Shown piece by piece: positions 8,806 through 17,455 of a stretch of 64,000 nt of DNA. The DNA lies in NCBI GenBank assembly GCA_903820505.1, contig CAIJHQ010000065.1, positions 1-64,000 on the forward strand, written 5' to 3'. The stretch comes from Candidatus Omnitrophota bacterium (GTDB lineage Bacteria > Omnitrophota > Omnitrophia > Omnitrophales > Aquincolibacteriaceae). The number at the start of each line of letters is the position of its first letter. Position 1 is the first letter of the stretch. A program made the translations under genes and the position numbers. The notes under the pieces were generated by a model, which did no database searches, had not been told where the DNA came from, and was given only the letters and a program-made list of their open reading frames with translations.

Positions 8806-9402
8806 TCAGATCTTGGAAAAAGAGTCCAGGACCGACTTCATTTCATCGGCCTTATGACGCACCTCTTCCGTGGGAGCCACACGGACAAAATCGTTCACTT
8901 TCGTCTTAAGTTCCTCGATCCTGTCCTGTTCTGTCTTGAGCCTTCTCAAAACAATATTAATGTCGTGCGCCATTTCATGGAAAAAATCACCTTCGCGAAG
9001 TTTGATCTCGTTTGGAATTTCTCCGCGATTGACGCGAAGCAGCGTCTGACGGAACCGGTACACCGGCCCGGCCACGCGGTGAAGGAACATAATGCCGTAG
9101 ACCCCGATGATCGCAAGCGTCAGGATCAGCACCAGGGTCACGCGGAAAACGATCTTGAGGCTCACGTCCGAAAGGATCTCAAAAGGGTTCACCTTCCCGA
9201 AGTAGAACCCTCCGCCGAACGCCGCGTCGCGGATCGTCTGGTGGATGACCCACGCGATGGCCGCGGAGGCCACCATGAAAAGCGCGATCAGCATGAATGA
9301 GAATTCACGCTGCATGGGACGGTGGATCACGATATTCTTGATATGCCGCTTATAAGTCCGCTGGACTTCGGGTACCTTTTGAACGTTCGCGTTCTCTTCC
9401 AT
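8806..9402 (-). CDS. Two-TM HAMP-domain membrane protein
   Basis: 198 residues from the ATG at 9402, chosen over an upstream in-frame start at 9429 because GAGGAG precedes it by 6 nt. Two transmembrane helices (FSFMLIALFMVASAAIAWVI and IVFRVTLVLILTLAIIGVYG) flank a periplasmic loop. Then follows a HAMP-like segment (RVAGPVYRFRQTLLRVNRGE) and a C-terminal coiled coil. There is no kinase, methyl-accepting or cyclase output domain, so it resembles a truncated transducer or a scaffold. It lies 56 nt after the RND pump gene and may be the last gene of the efflux operon. Function unknown; it may sense envelope state. Confidence 0.65.
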   Translation of the reverse strand: MEENANVQKVPEVQRTYKRHIKNIVIHRPMQREFSFMLIALFMVASAAIAWVIHQTIRDAAFGGGFYFGKVNPFEILSDVSLKIVFRVTLVLILTLAIIGVYGIMFLHRVAGPVYRFRQTLLRVNRGEIPNEIKLREGDFFHEMAHDINIVLRRLKTEQDRIEELKTKVNDFVRVAPTEEVRHKADEMKSVLDSFSKI

Positions 9403-9458
9403 GTTGTTCTCCTCGCCCCCGTTCCGCAAGGAACAGGCGTTGTCCTGACAGTGAATTT

Positions 9459-12400
9459 TTAAGAGCTTGGCACTACCTTTTTTAAGAATAAATTCTGTGT
9501 TTTTTCCCTGGCCCCCGCAAAGAACAAATGAAGGATCCTGCCAATGTCTTCAGTGATCATCACGAGTGCCGGCAATACGAACAAGATCAGGATCGTGGAA
9601 CTGCACAGCCCGCCGATGATCGTGATCGCGAGCGGGGACCAAAGATCGCTCGCCTGGCCCAGCCCTCCGGCCATGGGCAAAAACCCCAAAATGGCCGCGA
9701 TCGCGGTCATCATAATGGGCCGCAACCGGTCCACGCCCGCCTGGATGAACCTCTCTTCCCTGCTCCGGTCTTTCGGCAAATGAAGCGCATGGTCCACGAG
9801 CAGGATGGCCGCATTGACGGAATACCCCGACAGCATGATCATACCGATATACACCTGGTAGCTTCGCGGTTTCTGGGTCAGCCAGAGCGCGAGAAAGATC
9901 CCGATCGCGTTCAGCAGGATCTTCACCATGATCAGCAGCGGATAAGAATAATTTTCAAAGAGACACGCCATCACCATGTAGACCAGAAAAAGGGTGACCA
10001 GCACGGCGACAATAAGCTGCGTGTTCGTCTCCATCAGACTCTCATAATTCCCCCCGAAACGCCAGTAGTAGTCATCGGGCAATTTGATGTCCCTCACGGC
10101 TTTCTTGACATCCTCGGCAACGGCCTGGATAGGCCTTTTCAGATCACCCTTCACGAACACGTAACGGTGTTTGTCCCTCCGGTCAATGCTCTGGGGACCC
10201 GTAGACGGATAAAAATTGGCGATCCCGCTGACGATGACCTGGGCGGCATCCTTTGTCCCGATATAGATCTGACCGAGGTCGTCTAATTTCTGACGGTAGA
10301 TGGCCTGAAGGCGCGTGATCGTCTCGATCTCCTCCCCTTTGCTCAGCTCATGGAACTTGGTGGGCCGCATGCCGCGGATCTGGGCGTGCATGCTGTCGGC
10401 GACCGCTTTTACGCTCAACCCGTACATCGCCGCCTTGCCCTTGTCCACCACCAGGGAATATTCCGGACGCTTGCGGAGGTCGGTCATGACAAGGTTCGAC
10501 AGCCCGTTGATCTTGGCCATCCTGTTCGCGAACTCCTTGGCCAGTTTCTCCAGTTCATCGCCGTCCTGCCCGAAGATATTGATCACAAGCTTCCGCGACT
10601 CGGAGGAACCGGCGCCCTCATCAACGATCAGACTATAGTCCGAGTGGATCTCCTTGATGGCCGCGTTCCCCTGTTCGTCGATGATCTTCATGATCTCCTC
10701 TTTGGAGAACTGGCGTTTGCGGGCCGGCTTCAACCGCACGAAAAGTTTCAGGTCGTCCTTGCTGACCGTCGTGGAAAAAAGCGAAACGTCCGGGATCTTC
10801 GCGAGGATCTCCTCGAGCTTCTTCATGGCCTCGTCGTTGGATTCCAGACGCGCGCCCGCCATCGGGAACGTAATGATCGCGAACTCGTTCTCCTCAAAGG
10901 TCGCGGGCAGGTCCACGGGCTTCAAAAAGATCCCGATGCCGGCCAGGATCGACAGGGTAAAAATGGCCGGCACAACGACCCAGCGGCGGCGGATACACCA
11001 GCGGATCGCATTCACGTATTTCTCCCGGGCCTTATCGATAAAAGAGCTCGCGGTGTTCTCCCGGTGGGCGTTAAGGGCCCTGAGTCCGAATTGACGGATG
11101 AGCATCGGGATAAGCATAAGGGCCGAAAAGAACGATGCGATCAGGGACACCGAGATCGTAAAAGCAAAGCCCCCGTAGGTCTGCTGGATGTTTTTATCGA
11201 TAAAAACGATCGGCAGGAACACGACAAGCATCGTCAGAAGCGACGCCAGAAGCGGAAGCCATACCTCTTCGCTGCCGTCGCGGATGGCCTCGATATCGGA
11301 AAAGCCCTGCTCTTTTTTTGAAAAAATATTCTCCATAATGACCACGGCCGTATCGATCAGGATGCCGATGGCGAGTGAAAGACCGCTTAAGGTCATCACA
11401 TTGATGCTGATATTGAATGCCGCCATAAAAATAAAGGTCGCGATCAGGGAGCACGGGATCACCGCGAGGATGATCGCCGCGAGGACCCAGTTCCGGATGA
11501 ACACATAGATGACGCCCATGGTGAGAAAGAGCCCGATGTAAAGGGCTTCTTTAACGTCCCCGATGGCCCGCGCGATGGTTTCGGCGCGATCGTTCACGAC
11601 CACGGTCTTAAGGCTTTGTTTATTCTCTTTTTCGAAGGTATCCAGGACCTGATTGAGATCGTTGGCCACGTCCAGCGTGTTGGCCAGGCTGGCTTTTTTG
11701 ACGTAGACCGTGACGTTCTGCTCGAGGTTCAAGCGCGCCTGGTCCGTGGCCTCGAGGTAGGAATCCTTCACGGTCGCGAGCTCCTTGAGCGAGATGATGG
11801 AACCCTGACGGGTCGCCTTGATCCCGATATCGCCGATGTCGTTCACCGTCAGGAACGATCCCATACTACGCACGGCCAGAGCGTACTTGCCGGTATCCAC
11901 GTTCCCGGCGAGAAGATTGACATTGCTTTGCCCGAGCACGTCCATCACGCGTTCGATCGAAATATTGTAGGCCACCATTTTATCGCGGTCGAGCTCGACA
12001 AGGATCTTCCGCTCACGGCCCCCGTACACCTCCACGCTCGCGACGCCGTCCACGCGGCTGAGGACCGGCTTCAATTTGATGTCCACGACCTCCCGGATCT
12101 CTTCGGGCGCCATATTGTCCGAGGTCACCGCAAAGACCAGGATCGCGGCCTGCGCGTCATCATAGTTCGCGATCACCGGTTTTTCGATCTCTTTGGGAAG
12201 CAGCGGTTTTACGCGCGCGAATTTTTCGCGGATCTCAAGGGCCGCGAACTTCATGTCCGTTCCCGTTTCGAATTCCATCGTCACGCGGGATTCCGCCTCG
12301 CGGGAGCTCGAATAGAGGCTCTTCATATGACCGACCGTCCCCACGGCCTCTTCGATGGGTTTGGTGATCATTTTCTCGACGTCCTGGGAAGGAAGTCCGC

Positions 12401-12557
12401 CGCGGGCGCGCACCACGATGCTCACAATGCTCTGGCTCTGGCCCTGGTAAAGTTCGACCTTCAGCCGCATGAGAGAGATGAGACCGATCACGATGATAGC
12501 GGCGAAAACAATGGCGACAAAAACCGGCCGTTTAAGTGAGAAGCTTGGAAGTCCCAT
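9459..12557 (-). CDS. RND-family efflux transporter (second pump subunit)
   Basis: 1032 residues, normal length for AcrB/MexB/MdtC-type RND pumps: N-terminal TM helix, periplasmic porter loop, TM2-6, second loop, TM8-12. The TM4 relay segment reads AIGILIDTAVVIMENIF, so the first relay Asp is kept and the second is Thr. AcrB has two Asp there; single-Asp variants are common in CzcA-like and other RND groups. TM10-11 has a GFLPMAGGLG loop. It starts 3 nt after the neighbouring RND gene, and both share one fusion protein, so a heteromeric pump like MdtBC is possible. Substrate unknown. Confidence 0.93.
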   Translation of the reverse strand: MGLPSFSLKRPVFVAIVFAAIIVIGLISLMRLKVELYQGQSQSIVSIVVRARGGLPSQDVEKMITKPIEEAVGTVGHMKSLYSSSREAESRVTMEFETGTDMKFAALEIREKFARVKPLLPKEIEKPVIANYDDAQAAILVFAVTSDNMAPEEIREVVDIKLKPVLSRVDGVASVEVYGGRERKILVELDRDKMVAYNISIERVMDVLGQSNVNLLAGNVDTGKYALAVRSMGSFLTVNDIGDIGIKATRQGSIISLKELATVKDSYLEATDQARLNLEQNVTVYVKKASLANTLDVANDLNQVLDTFEKENKQSLKTVVVNDRAETIARAIGDVKEALYIGLFLTMGVIYVFIRNWVLAAIILAVIPCSLIATFIFMAAFNISINVMTLSGLSLAIGILIDTAVVIMENIFSKKEQGFSDIEAIRDGSEEVWLPLLASLLTMLVVFLPIVFIDKNIQQTYGGFAFTISVSLIASFFSALMLIPMLIRQFGLRALNAHRENTASSFIDKAREKYVNAIRWCIRRRWVVVPAIFTLSILAGIGIFLKPVDLPATFEENEFAIITFPMAGARLESNDEAMKKLEEILAKIPDVSLFSTTVSKDDLKLFVRLKPARKRQFSKEEIMKIIDEQGNAAIKEIHSDYSLIVDEGAGSSESRKLVINIFGQDGDELEKLAKEFANRMAKINGLSNLVMTDLRKRPEYSLVVDKGKAAMYGLSVKAVADSMHAQIRGMRPTKFHELSKGEEIETITRLQAIYRQKLDDLGQIYIGTKDAAQVIVSGIANFYPSTGPQSIDRRDKHRYVFVKGDLKRPIQAVAEDVKKAVRDIKLPDDYYWRFGGNYESLMETNTQLIVAVLVTLFLVYMVMACLFENYSYPLLIMVKILLNAIGIFLALWLTQKPRSYQVYIGMIMLSGYSVNAAILLVDHALHLPKDRSREERFIQAGVDRLRPIMMTAIAAILGFLPMAGGLGQASDLWSPLAITIIGGLCSSTILILFVLPALVMITEDIGRILHLFFAGAREKTQNLFLKKVVPSS

Positions 12558-12559
12558 GG

Positions 12560-15500
12560 TCAGGTCTGAGGGGGTGTCCCGGCGCTTTCTTCAATGATCT
12601 CTTCTTCGACCCCGAGACATTTCTCGAGAAAGCGGTTCACCACGATGTAAAGACACGGCAGTACGATCAGGGTGAGGATCGTCGACGAGAACAGCCCTCC
12701 CATGGCCGTGATCGCAAGCGGCGACAACAGACCGGCCCCTTCCCCGAGCCCCAACGCCACGGGAAGCATGCCCATAATCGTCGTGGTCGAAGACATGAGC
12801 ACGGGACGCGTTCTTGTGCGCGTGGCCTCCCAGACCGCCGCCGCCATTTCCTTGCCTTCCGAACGGAGCTGGTTGATGTATTCCATGAGCACGATGCCGT
12901 TGCTGACGACCACGCCGCCCAAAAGCACCAATCCCAAAAGCGAGATCACGTTGAAAGAATTCCCCGTTATCTTCAACGCGAGGATCGCCCCGCCGAAAGA
13001 CAACGGAACCGTCACCATGATGATGAGCGGTTGAAGGAAAGATTCGAACTGCGCGGCCATGATCATATAGACAAGCATGACGGCAAGCGCGAAAGCGAAA
13101 ACAACGCCGCCGAAGTTCTCTTTGATCTCTTTGGCTTTCCCGGAAAGCTTGACCTGGAAATCCTGCGGGATATCGTCCGGGACCGTGAGGCCGGCCAGGA
13201 ACCGCTGCACATCAGCCAGGACATCTTTGTCCTGGCGGGTTTTGTCGATCTCGGCGGAAAGGGTCACGGTCCGCTCCTGGTCCATGCGCCGGATCTCACT
13301 GGGGCCCTCGCCACGCTCAATGGACGCGATCTCCTTCAGCGGCACGTGAATATCCAGGGTTTTCGAATAAAGAAGCAGGTTGCCGAGATTGCTGATGTTC
13401 TCCTTGTCCTTGTTGCTTAAGCGCACCCGCACGTCGATCTCTCGCCCGGCCTCACGGAATTGCGTCGCGACCACTCCTTCGATCGCGGCCTTCGCGGTCA
13501 GGGAAACGTCCATCGCGGAGACTCCGTAGAGGGCGCCACGCTTCTTATTGATCTCCAGTTTGGTCTCGGGAGACTTCTCTCCGATGTCGTCGGTGATGTT
13601 AATGACACCGGCGATCTGCCCCAACTGCGCTTTGAGCCGCTGGGTCAGGTCCTCCATGACCTTAAAATCATACCCCTTGAGCTCGATAAGGACCGGCTTG
13701 ACGCCCTTTCCGCCGACCGCGAACTCGCTTTCCTGAAGCACAAACTCGATCTTGGCGGATTCTTTTTCCAGGTTCAGCGCCTCAAGCTTATTGGTTAGTG
13801 ATGCCACCACCGCGTGAGAATTGATCTTCCGCTCCTTGTCCAGCGTCACGAGAACGAGCGCCTGGGACGGCCGGAGCGTTTCGATCTTGATCTCGCCGCG
13901 TCCGGTCTTTTCGCTGCCGATCGCGACCGAAATGTCCTGCACGGTCTCTTCGGAACGGATCACTTCCTCGACCCGCTTGCAGATACCGTCGGTAATGTTC
14001 AAACGGGTCCCCAGGGGCATGTCGATCTTCACATAAAATTGGCCCTGGTCGACCTTGGGCAGCACTTCCCGGTCGATCGTCGGCACTACCCAAAAAGTCG
14101 ACGCCAGGATGGCAAAGACCGTCACGAGGATCCCCGCCATGAACCGGTTTTGCATGCCCTTGGTCGGCATACTGAGGATCTTTTTGTCCAGCGAGCCCGT
14201 CAAACTGAGAGGTTTGTACTCCTGCTGTTTCACCGGCACATAGATCGAAAGCATGGCGATCAACGACAACGGAATGAAGGTCGAGATGATCTGCGAAAAA
14301 ATGATGCTCCAGGCAAGGTCCTTGAATATCTGGCCCGCGACGCCCGGCACGAATACGATGAGCGGGAAAAACACGGCGATGGTCGTCAGGTTGGAAGAAA
14401 CGACCGGCCACACCACCTCGGTCGCGCCGTCGATGGCCCCCTGCTCCGCTGCGGCTCCTTCCTGGCGCTTCCGGAAAACGTTCTCCAACACGACGATGCT
14501 CGTATCCGTGATCATCCCGATGGCGATGGCAAGACCTCCGAGCGACATGATGTTCACGGTCACATGCGCCGTGGCCATCAAAAAGAAAACTCCGAGAATG
14601 GTCAACGGCAGGGACACCACGACAAGAGCTGAGATCGCGATCGCGCGCAGATAGATGAGAAGGGTGAGCAGGGCCAGAACGCCGCCCTGCATGGCCTCCT
14701 TGCTCAAATTTTCGATGGTATTGCGAATAAAGACCGAATGGTCATAAATGATCTTGACCTGAAGTCCGCGGGAAGCCAGGTCCTCTTCGAGGAACTTCAA
14801 TTCCTTGCGGAGACGGTCGACGACGCGAATGGTGTTGGCGTTCGACTGTTTTTGGATGGACACGGAAATATTCTGGGCGCCGTTGTAGCGGGAGATGCTG
14901 GTCTGCTCCGCAAGGCCGTCGACGACTTTTCCGATGTCCTTGACGAGCACAAGCCGTTTCTCAATCATTTGTTTACCGACCTCTTCGCGGAGTCTTTCGA
15001 TCGTCTCGCGAGGGCCCTCACTGCTGTCCCGTTCCACAAAGCTTGTGTCCTGACGACGGCCCTTTTCAACGTTATCGACCCCCACCACCGCAAAACCGAT
15101 CTCGGCCGGCGTGCGGAAATCCCCCACCGTGCGGATCAGATATTCATAAAGACCTTTCTTGATGCTGCCTGCAGGATAAGAAACGTTCGCCTGATCTAAT
15201 GAGTCCACGACTTCCAGAAGGGAAAGATGGTTAGCCTGGAGGCGCGGCTGATCGATCTCGACAAGGATCTCACGGTTCACGCCCCCGGAAATACTTACCG
15301 ACGCGACACCCTCGACTTTTTCAAGCCGGTCCTTCAACATTTTTTCGGTCAGGAGTTTCATGCGGACCGGAGGCAGGTCCGGAGCGGTCACGGAGAGCAT
15401 CAGAATGGGACGCGACAACGGGTCGAACTTCAATACCACTGGGTCTTCGGCTTCCTTGGGAAGGCGCTCTTTGATAAGGTCGACCTTCTCGCGAATGGCC

Positions 15501-15817
15501 AAAGCGGCAAAATCAATATCCTGTCCCCAATTGAACGCTGCGATGATGGTGCTCCGGCCTTCGCGCGAGACCGACTCGATCCGTTTCAATCCGGACACGG
15601 AACCGATGGCCTCTTCGATCACGCGGGTGATAAGGGTCTCGATCTCCTCAGGGGCGGCGTTGGAATAATCCGTAACGACCGTGACCTGCGGGAAAGTGAT
15701 CGGCGGGAAAAGTTCTTGAGGAAGGCGGTTCCAGGAGAGTACCCCCAACAAGATTAGTCCAGCCGTCAGCATGTAGACGGTGACTTTTTTCTTGATGGAG
15801 AATTCCGGCAAACTCAT
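12560..15817 (-). CDS. RND-family efflux transporter (first pump subunit)
   Basis: 1085 residues, AcrB/MdtB-like with the usual two-fold repeat of TM bundle and porter loop. The TM4 relay reads AIGMITDTSIVVLENVF, with one Asp followed by Thr as in the partner pump. The first porter loop has an extra charged stretch around residues 255-290 (RQDTSFVERDSSEGPRETIE) that most homologues lack and that may alter the docking face or exit path. It starts 4 nt after the fusion-protein gene and lies directly upstream of the second pump. Likely exports hydrophobic compounds or lipids with proton motive force; substrate not predictable. Confidence 0.93.
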   Translation of the reverse strand: MSLPEFSIKKKVTVYMLTAGLILLGVLSWNRLPQELFPPITFPQVTVVTDYSNAAPEEIETLITRVIEEAIGSVSGLKRIESVSREGRSTIIAAFNWGQDIDFAALAIREKVDLIKERLPKEAEDPVVLKFDPLSRPILMLSVTAPDLPPVRMKLLTEKMLKDRLEKVEGVASVSISGGVNREILVEIDQPRLQANHLSLLEVVDSLDQANVSYPAGSIKKGLYEYLIRTVGDFRTPAEIGFAVVGVDNVEKGRRQDTSFVERDSSEGPRETIERLREEVGKQMIEKRLVLVKDIGKVVDGLAEQTSISRYNGAQNISVSIQKQSNANTIRVVDRLRKELKFLEEDLASRGLQVKIIYDHSVFIRNTIENLSKEAMQGGVLALLTLLIYLRAIAISALVVVSLPLTILGVFFLMATAHVTVNIMSLGGLAIAIGMITDTSIVVLENVFRKRQEGAAAEQGAIDGATEVVWPVVSSNLTTIAVFFPLIVFVPGVAGQIFKDLAWSIIFSQIISTFIPLSLIAMLSIYVPVKQQEYKPLSLTGSLDKKILSMPTKGMQNRFMAGILVTVFAILASTFWVVPTIDREVLPKVDQGQFYVKIDMPLGTRLNITDGICKRVEEVIRSEETVQDISVAIGSEKTGRGEIKIETLRPSQALVLVTLDKERKINSHAVVASLTNKLEALNLEKESAKIEFVLQESEFAVGGKGVKPVLIELKGYDFKVMEDLTQRLKAQLGQIAGVINITDDIGEKSPETKLEINKKRGALYGVSAMDVSLTAKAAIEGVVATQFREAGREIDVRVRLSNKDKENISNLGNLLLYSKTLDIHVPLKEIASIERGEGPSEIRRMDQERTVTLSAEIDKTRQDKDVLADVQRFLAGLTVPDDIPQDFQVKLSGKAKEIKENFGGVVFAFALAVMLVYMIMAAQFESFLQPLIIMVTVPLSFGGAILALKITGNSFNVISLLGLVLLGGVVVSNGIVLMEYINQLRSEGKEMAAAVWEATRTRTRPVLMSSTTTIMGMLPVALGLGEGAGLLSPLAITAMGGLFSSTILTLIVLPCLYIVVNRFLEKCLGVEEEIIEESAGTPPQT

Positions 15818-15820
15818 GGC

Positions 15821-17455
15821 TTAGAGCTCGGCTTCTTGGGTCTCGATCAGGCGGATCTTCTTCCCATCCTCCAATCTCTCAAACCCGGTCAGTACGATGA
15901 TTTCTCCTTCCGTCAGACCCGCATCGATCTGGGAATAATCCGGGCGGGTATATCCCACGGTGACGGGCCGCTTTTCAACGGTCCCTTCCTCGATCTTTTT
16001 GGCGTCCTTGTCTTCCGCTACCTTTTTCGAAGACCCGGCTTTAACGTTCTTGGATTCGGCTGCTTTTTTCGAAGACCCGGCTTTTGCCTTCAAAGCTTCT
16101 TTGGCATCCGCAGGGAGTTGTTCTCCCTCTGCCACGACAGCGGAAGCCGCTTCTCCGGGTTTTTTAATAACATAAACAAATTTCTCGCCCTCTCCTCCCT
16201 GGATGGCATCCGTCGGCACGATCAAGGCGTCCTTTTTGCTGTACAGCAGTATCCTCACCCGGGCGAACATGCCGGGGATCAGCACCCCCTCGGGATTCTC
16301 GATGCGCACCTTGGCGGTAGAGGTCCGGCTCGTTCCGGTGATCTGCGGCGCGATGTTGTCCATCACACCCTCAAAGGTCTTATCCGGATAGGAATCCACG
16401 AAAACCTTCGCCTTCTGCCCCAGGGTGATCTTTTGCACATCACGCTCGACGATCCCGAATTCCGCGTAAACATACTCCGTATTGATATGAGTTCCGATCA
16501 GCGTGCTTTGGCTGATGCTCTCCCCTTCTTCTACGTTCAGCCCTCCCAACATGCCGGAAGAAGGAGCGTAAAGGTTGGACTTCTCAAGCATGGCCTCGTT
16601 CGCCTTCATCTCAAGGCGCTGGGCTTCCGCCTCGTATTTGGCCGCGTCCATTTCAAGTTTCTTTTTTTCGAGGGTCGCTTGCGGGATCGCTCCCATCTTG
16701 AGCAGTTTCTCGTTCTCCGCCACTTCATTTTCCGTGACCTTGGCCTGGGATTCCGCTTTATTAAAAGCCGCCTGGGCGCGCTTGAGACGCAACAGGATGT
16801 CATCCTGCTTCATCGATACCAGCAAAGCGCCTTCCTCGTAACGTTCCCCTTCCTTGTAATTGATCGAGCTGATGACGCCCGGGATCTCAAAACTGAGCTT
16901 GAGCTCCATCGATCCCTTGATCGTCCCCAGCACGTTCATGGAATCCTCATAATTGAAACGCCCGACCTTGAAACCTTTGACGGCCACCGGCGCGTCTTTC
17001 ACCGCTTGCTGTTGCTGCTGCATGGTTTCTTTGAGCGAGGGCTTTGCCTTCCCCGTAATCCCAGAAAGTATGGATTTGCCAAAAAAGATCGCGACCACCA
17101 AAACTACCACGGCGGCGATAATGAAATTCTTTTTCTTCCGGAAAACCCACGAGCCTTTCACGGCTTCCGGGAGAGGAAAAGGAACGAGAACGGGCCCTGT
17201 CATATCGATCTTGCGTTTGAAAGGAGCCGGAAGAGGGCTCTTCTTTGCCTCTTCACCCTGCCCCACGGGCAACGGTGACGCGGGAGTAACCGGTCCCTGC
17301 TGCAAAGATTGGGGAGACTGCGGAACTTGGTCTTCCGGCTTCACGTCTTTTTTGGTGACCTCCGGACGCACGCGACGAAGCAGATCTTTCAACTTGCGGG
17401 GGTCCGACCTGAAACGCGGCGGCTGTGACCCGTCCGGCGGTTCTTTATTTTCCAT
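15821..17455 (-). CDS. RND periplasmic membrane fusion protein with long cytoplasmic N-terminus
   Basis: 544 residues, longer than the usual ~380. Residues 1 to ~110 are charged and proline-rich and precede the single TM helix (NFIIAAVVVLVVAIFFG), so they should sit in the cytoplasm. After the helix come the lipoyl/barrel-sandwich halves (VPGVISSINYKEGERYEEG...), an alpha-hairpin (~225-290), and the beta-barrel and membrane-proximal parts. A low-complexity Lys/Ala/Ser insert (~460-500) with two 14-residue repeats interrupts the C-terminal domain. Its ATG overlaps the TolC-like gene by 11 nt. It is predicted to bridge the two RND proteins to the outer-membrane channel. Confidence 0.9.
   Translation of the reverse strand: MENKEPPDGSQPPRFRSDPRKLKDLLRRVRPEVTKKDVKPEDQVPQSPQSLQQGPVTPASPLPVGQGEEAKKSPLPAPFKRKIDMTGPVLVPFPLPEAVKGSWVFRKKKNFIIAAVVVLVVAIFFGKSILSGITGKAKPSLKETMQQQQQAVKDAPVAVKGFKVGRFNYEDSMNVLGTIKGSMELKLSFEIPGVISSINYKEGERYEEGALLVSMKQDDILLRLKRAQAAFNKAESQAKVTENEVAENEKLLKMGAIPQATLEKKKLEMDAAKYEAEAQRLEMKANEAMLEKSNLYAPSSGMLGGLNVEEGESISQSTLIGTHINTEYVYAEFGIVERDVQKITLGQKAKVFVDSYPDKTFEGVMDNIAPQITGTSRTSTAKVRIENPEGVLIPGMFARVRILLYSKKDALIVPTDAIQGGEGEKFVYVIKKPGEAASAVVAEGEQLPADAKEALKAKAGSSKKAAESKNVKAGSSKKVAEDKDAKKIEEGTVEKRPVTVGYTRPDYSQIDAGLTEGEIIVLTGFERLEDGKKIRLIETQEAEL
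16001..16084 (-). repeat. Tandem 42-nt repeat inside the fusion protein gene
   Basis: Two in-frame 42-nt units encode KAGSSKKAAESKNV and KAGSSKKVAEDKDA. They form the Lys-rich low-complexity insert of the membrane fusion protein. Such repeats expand and shrink by slippage. Confidence 0.85.
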
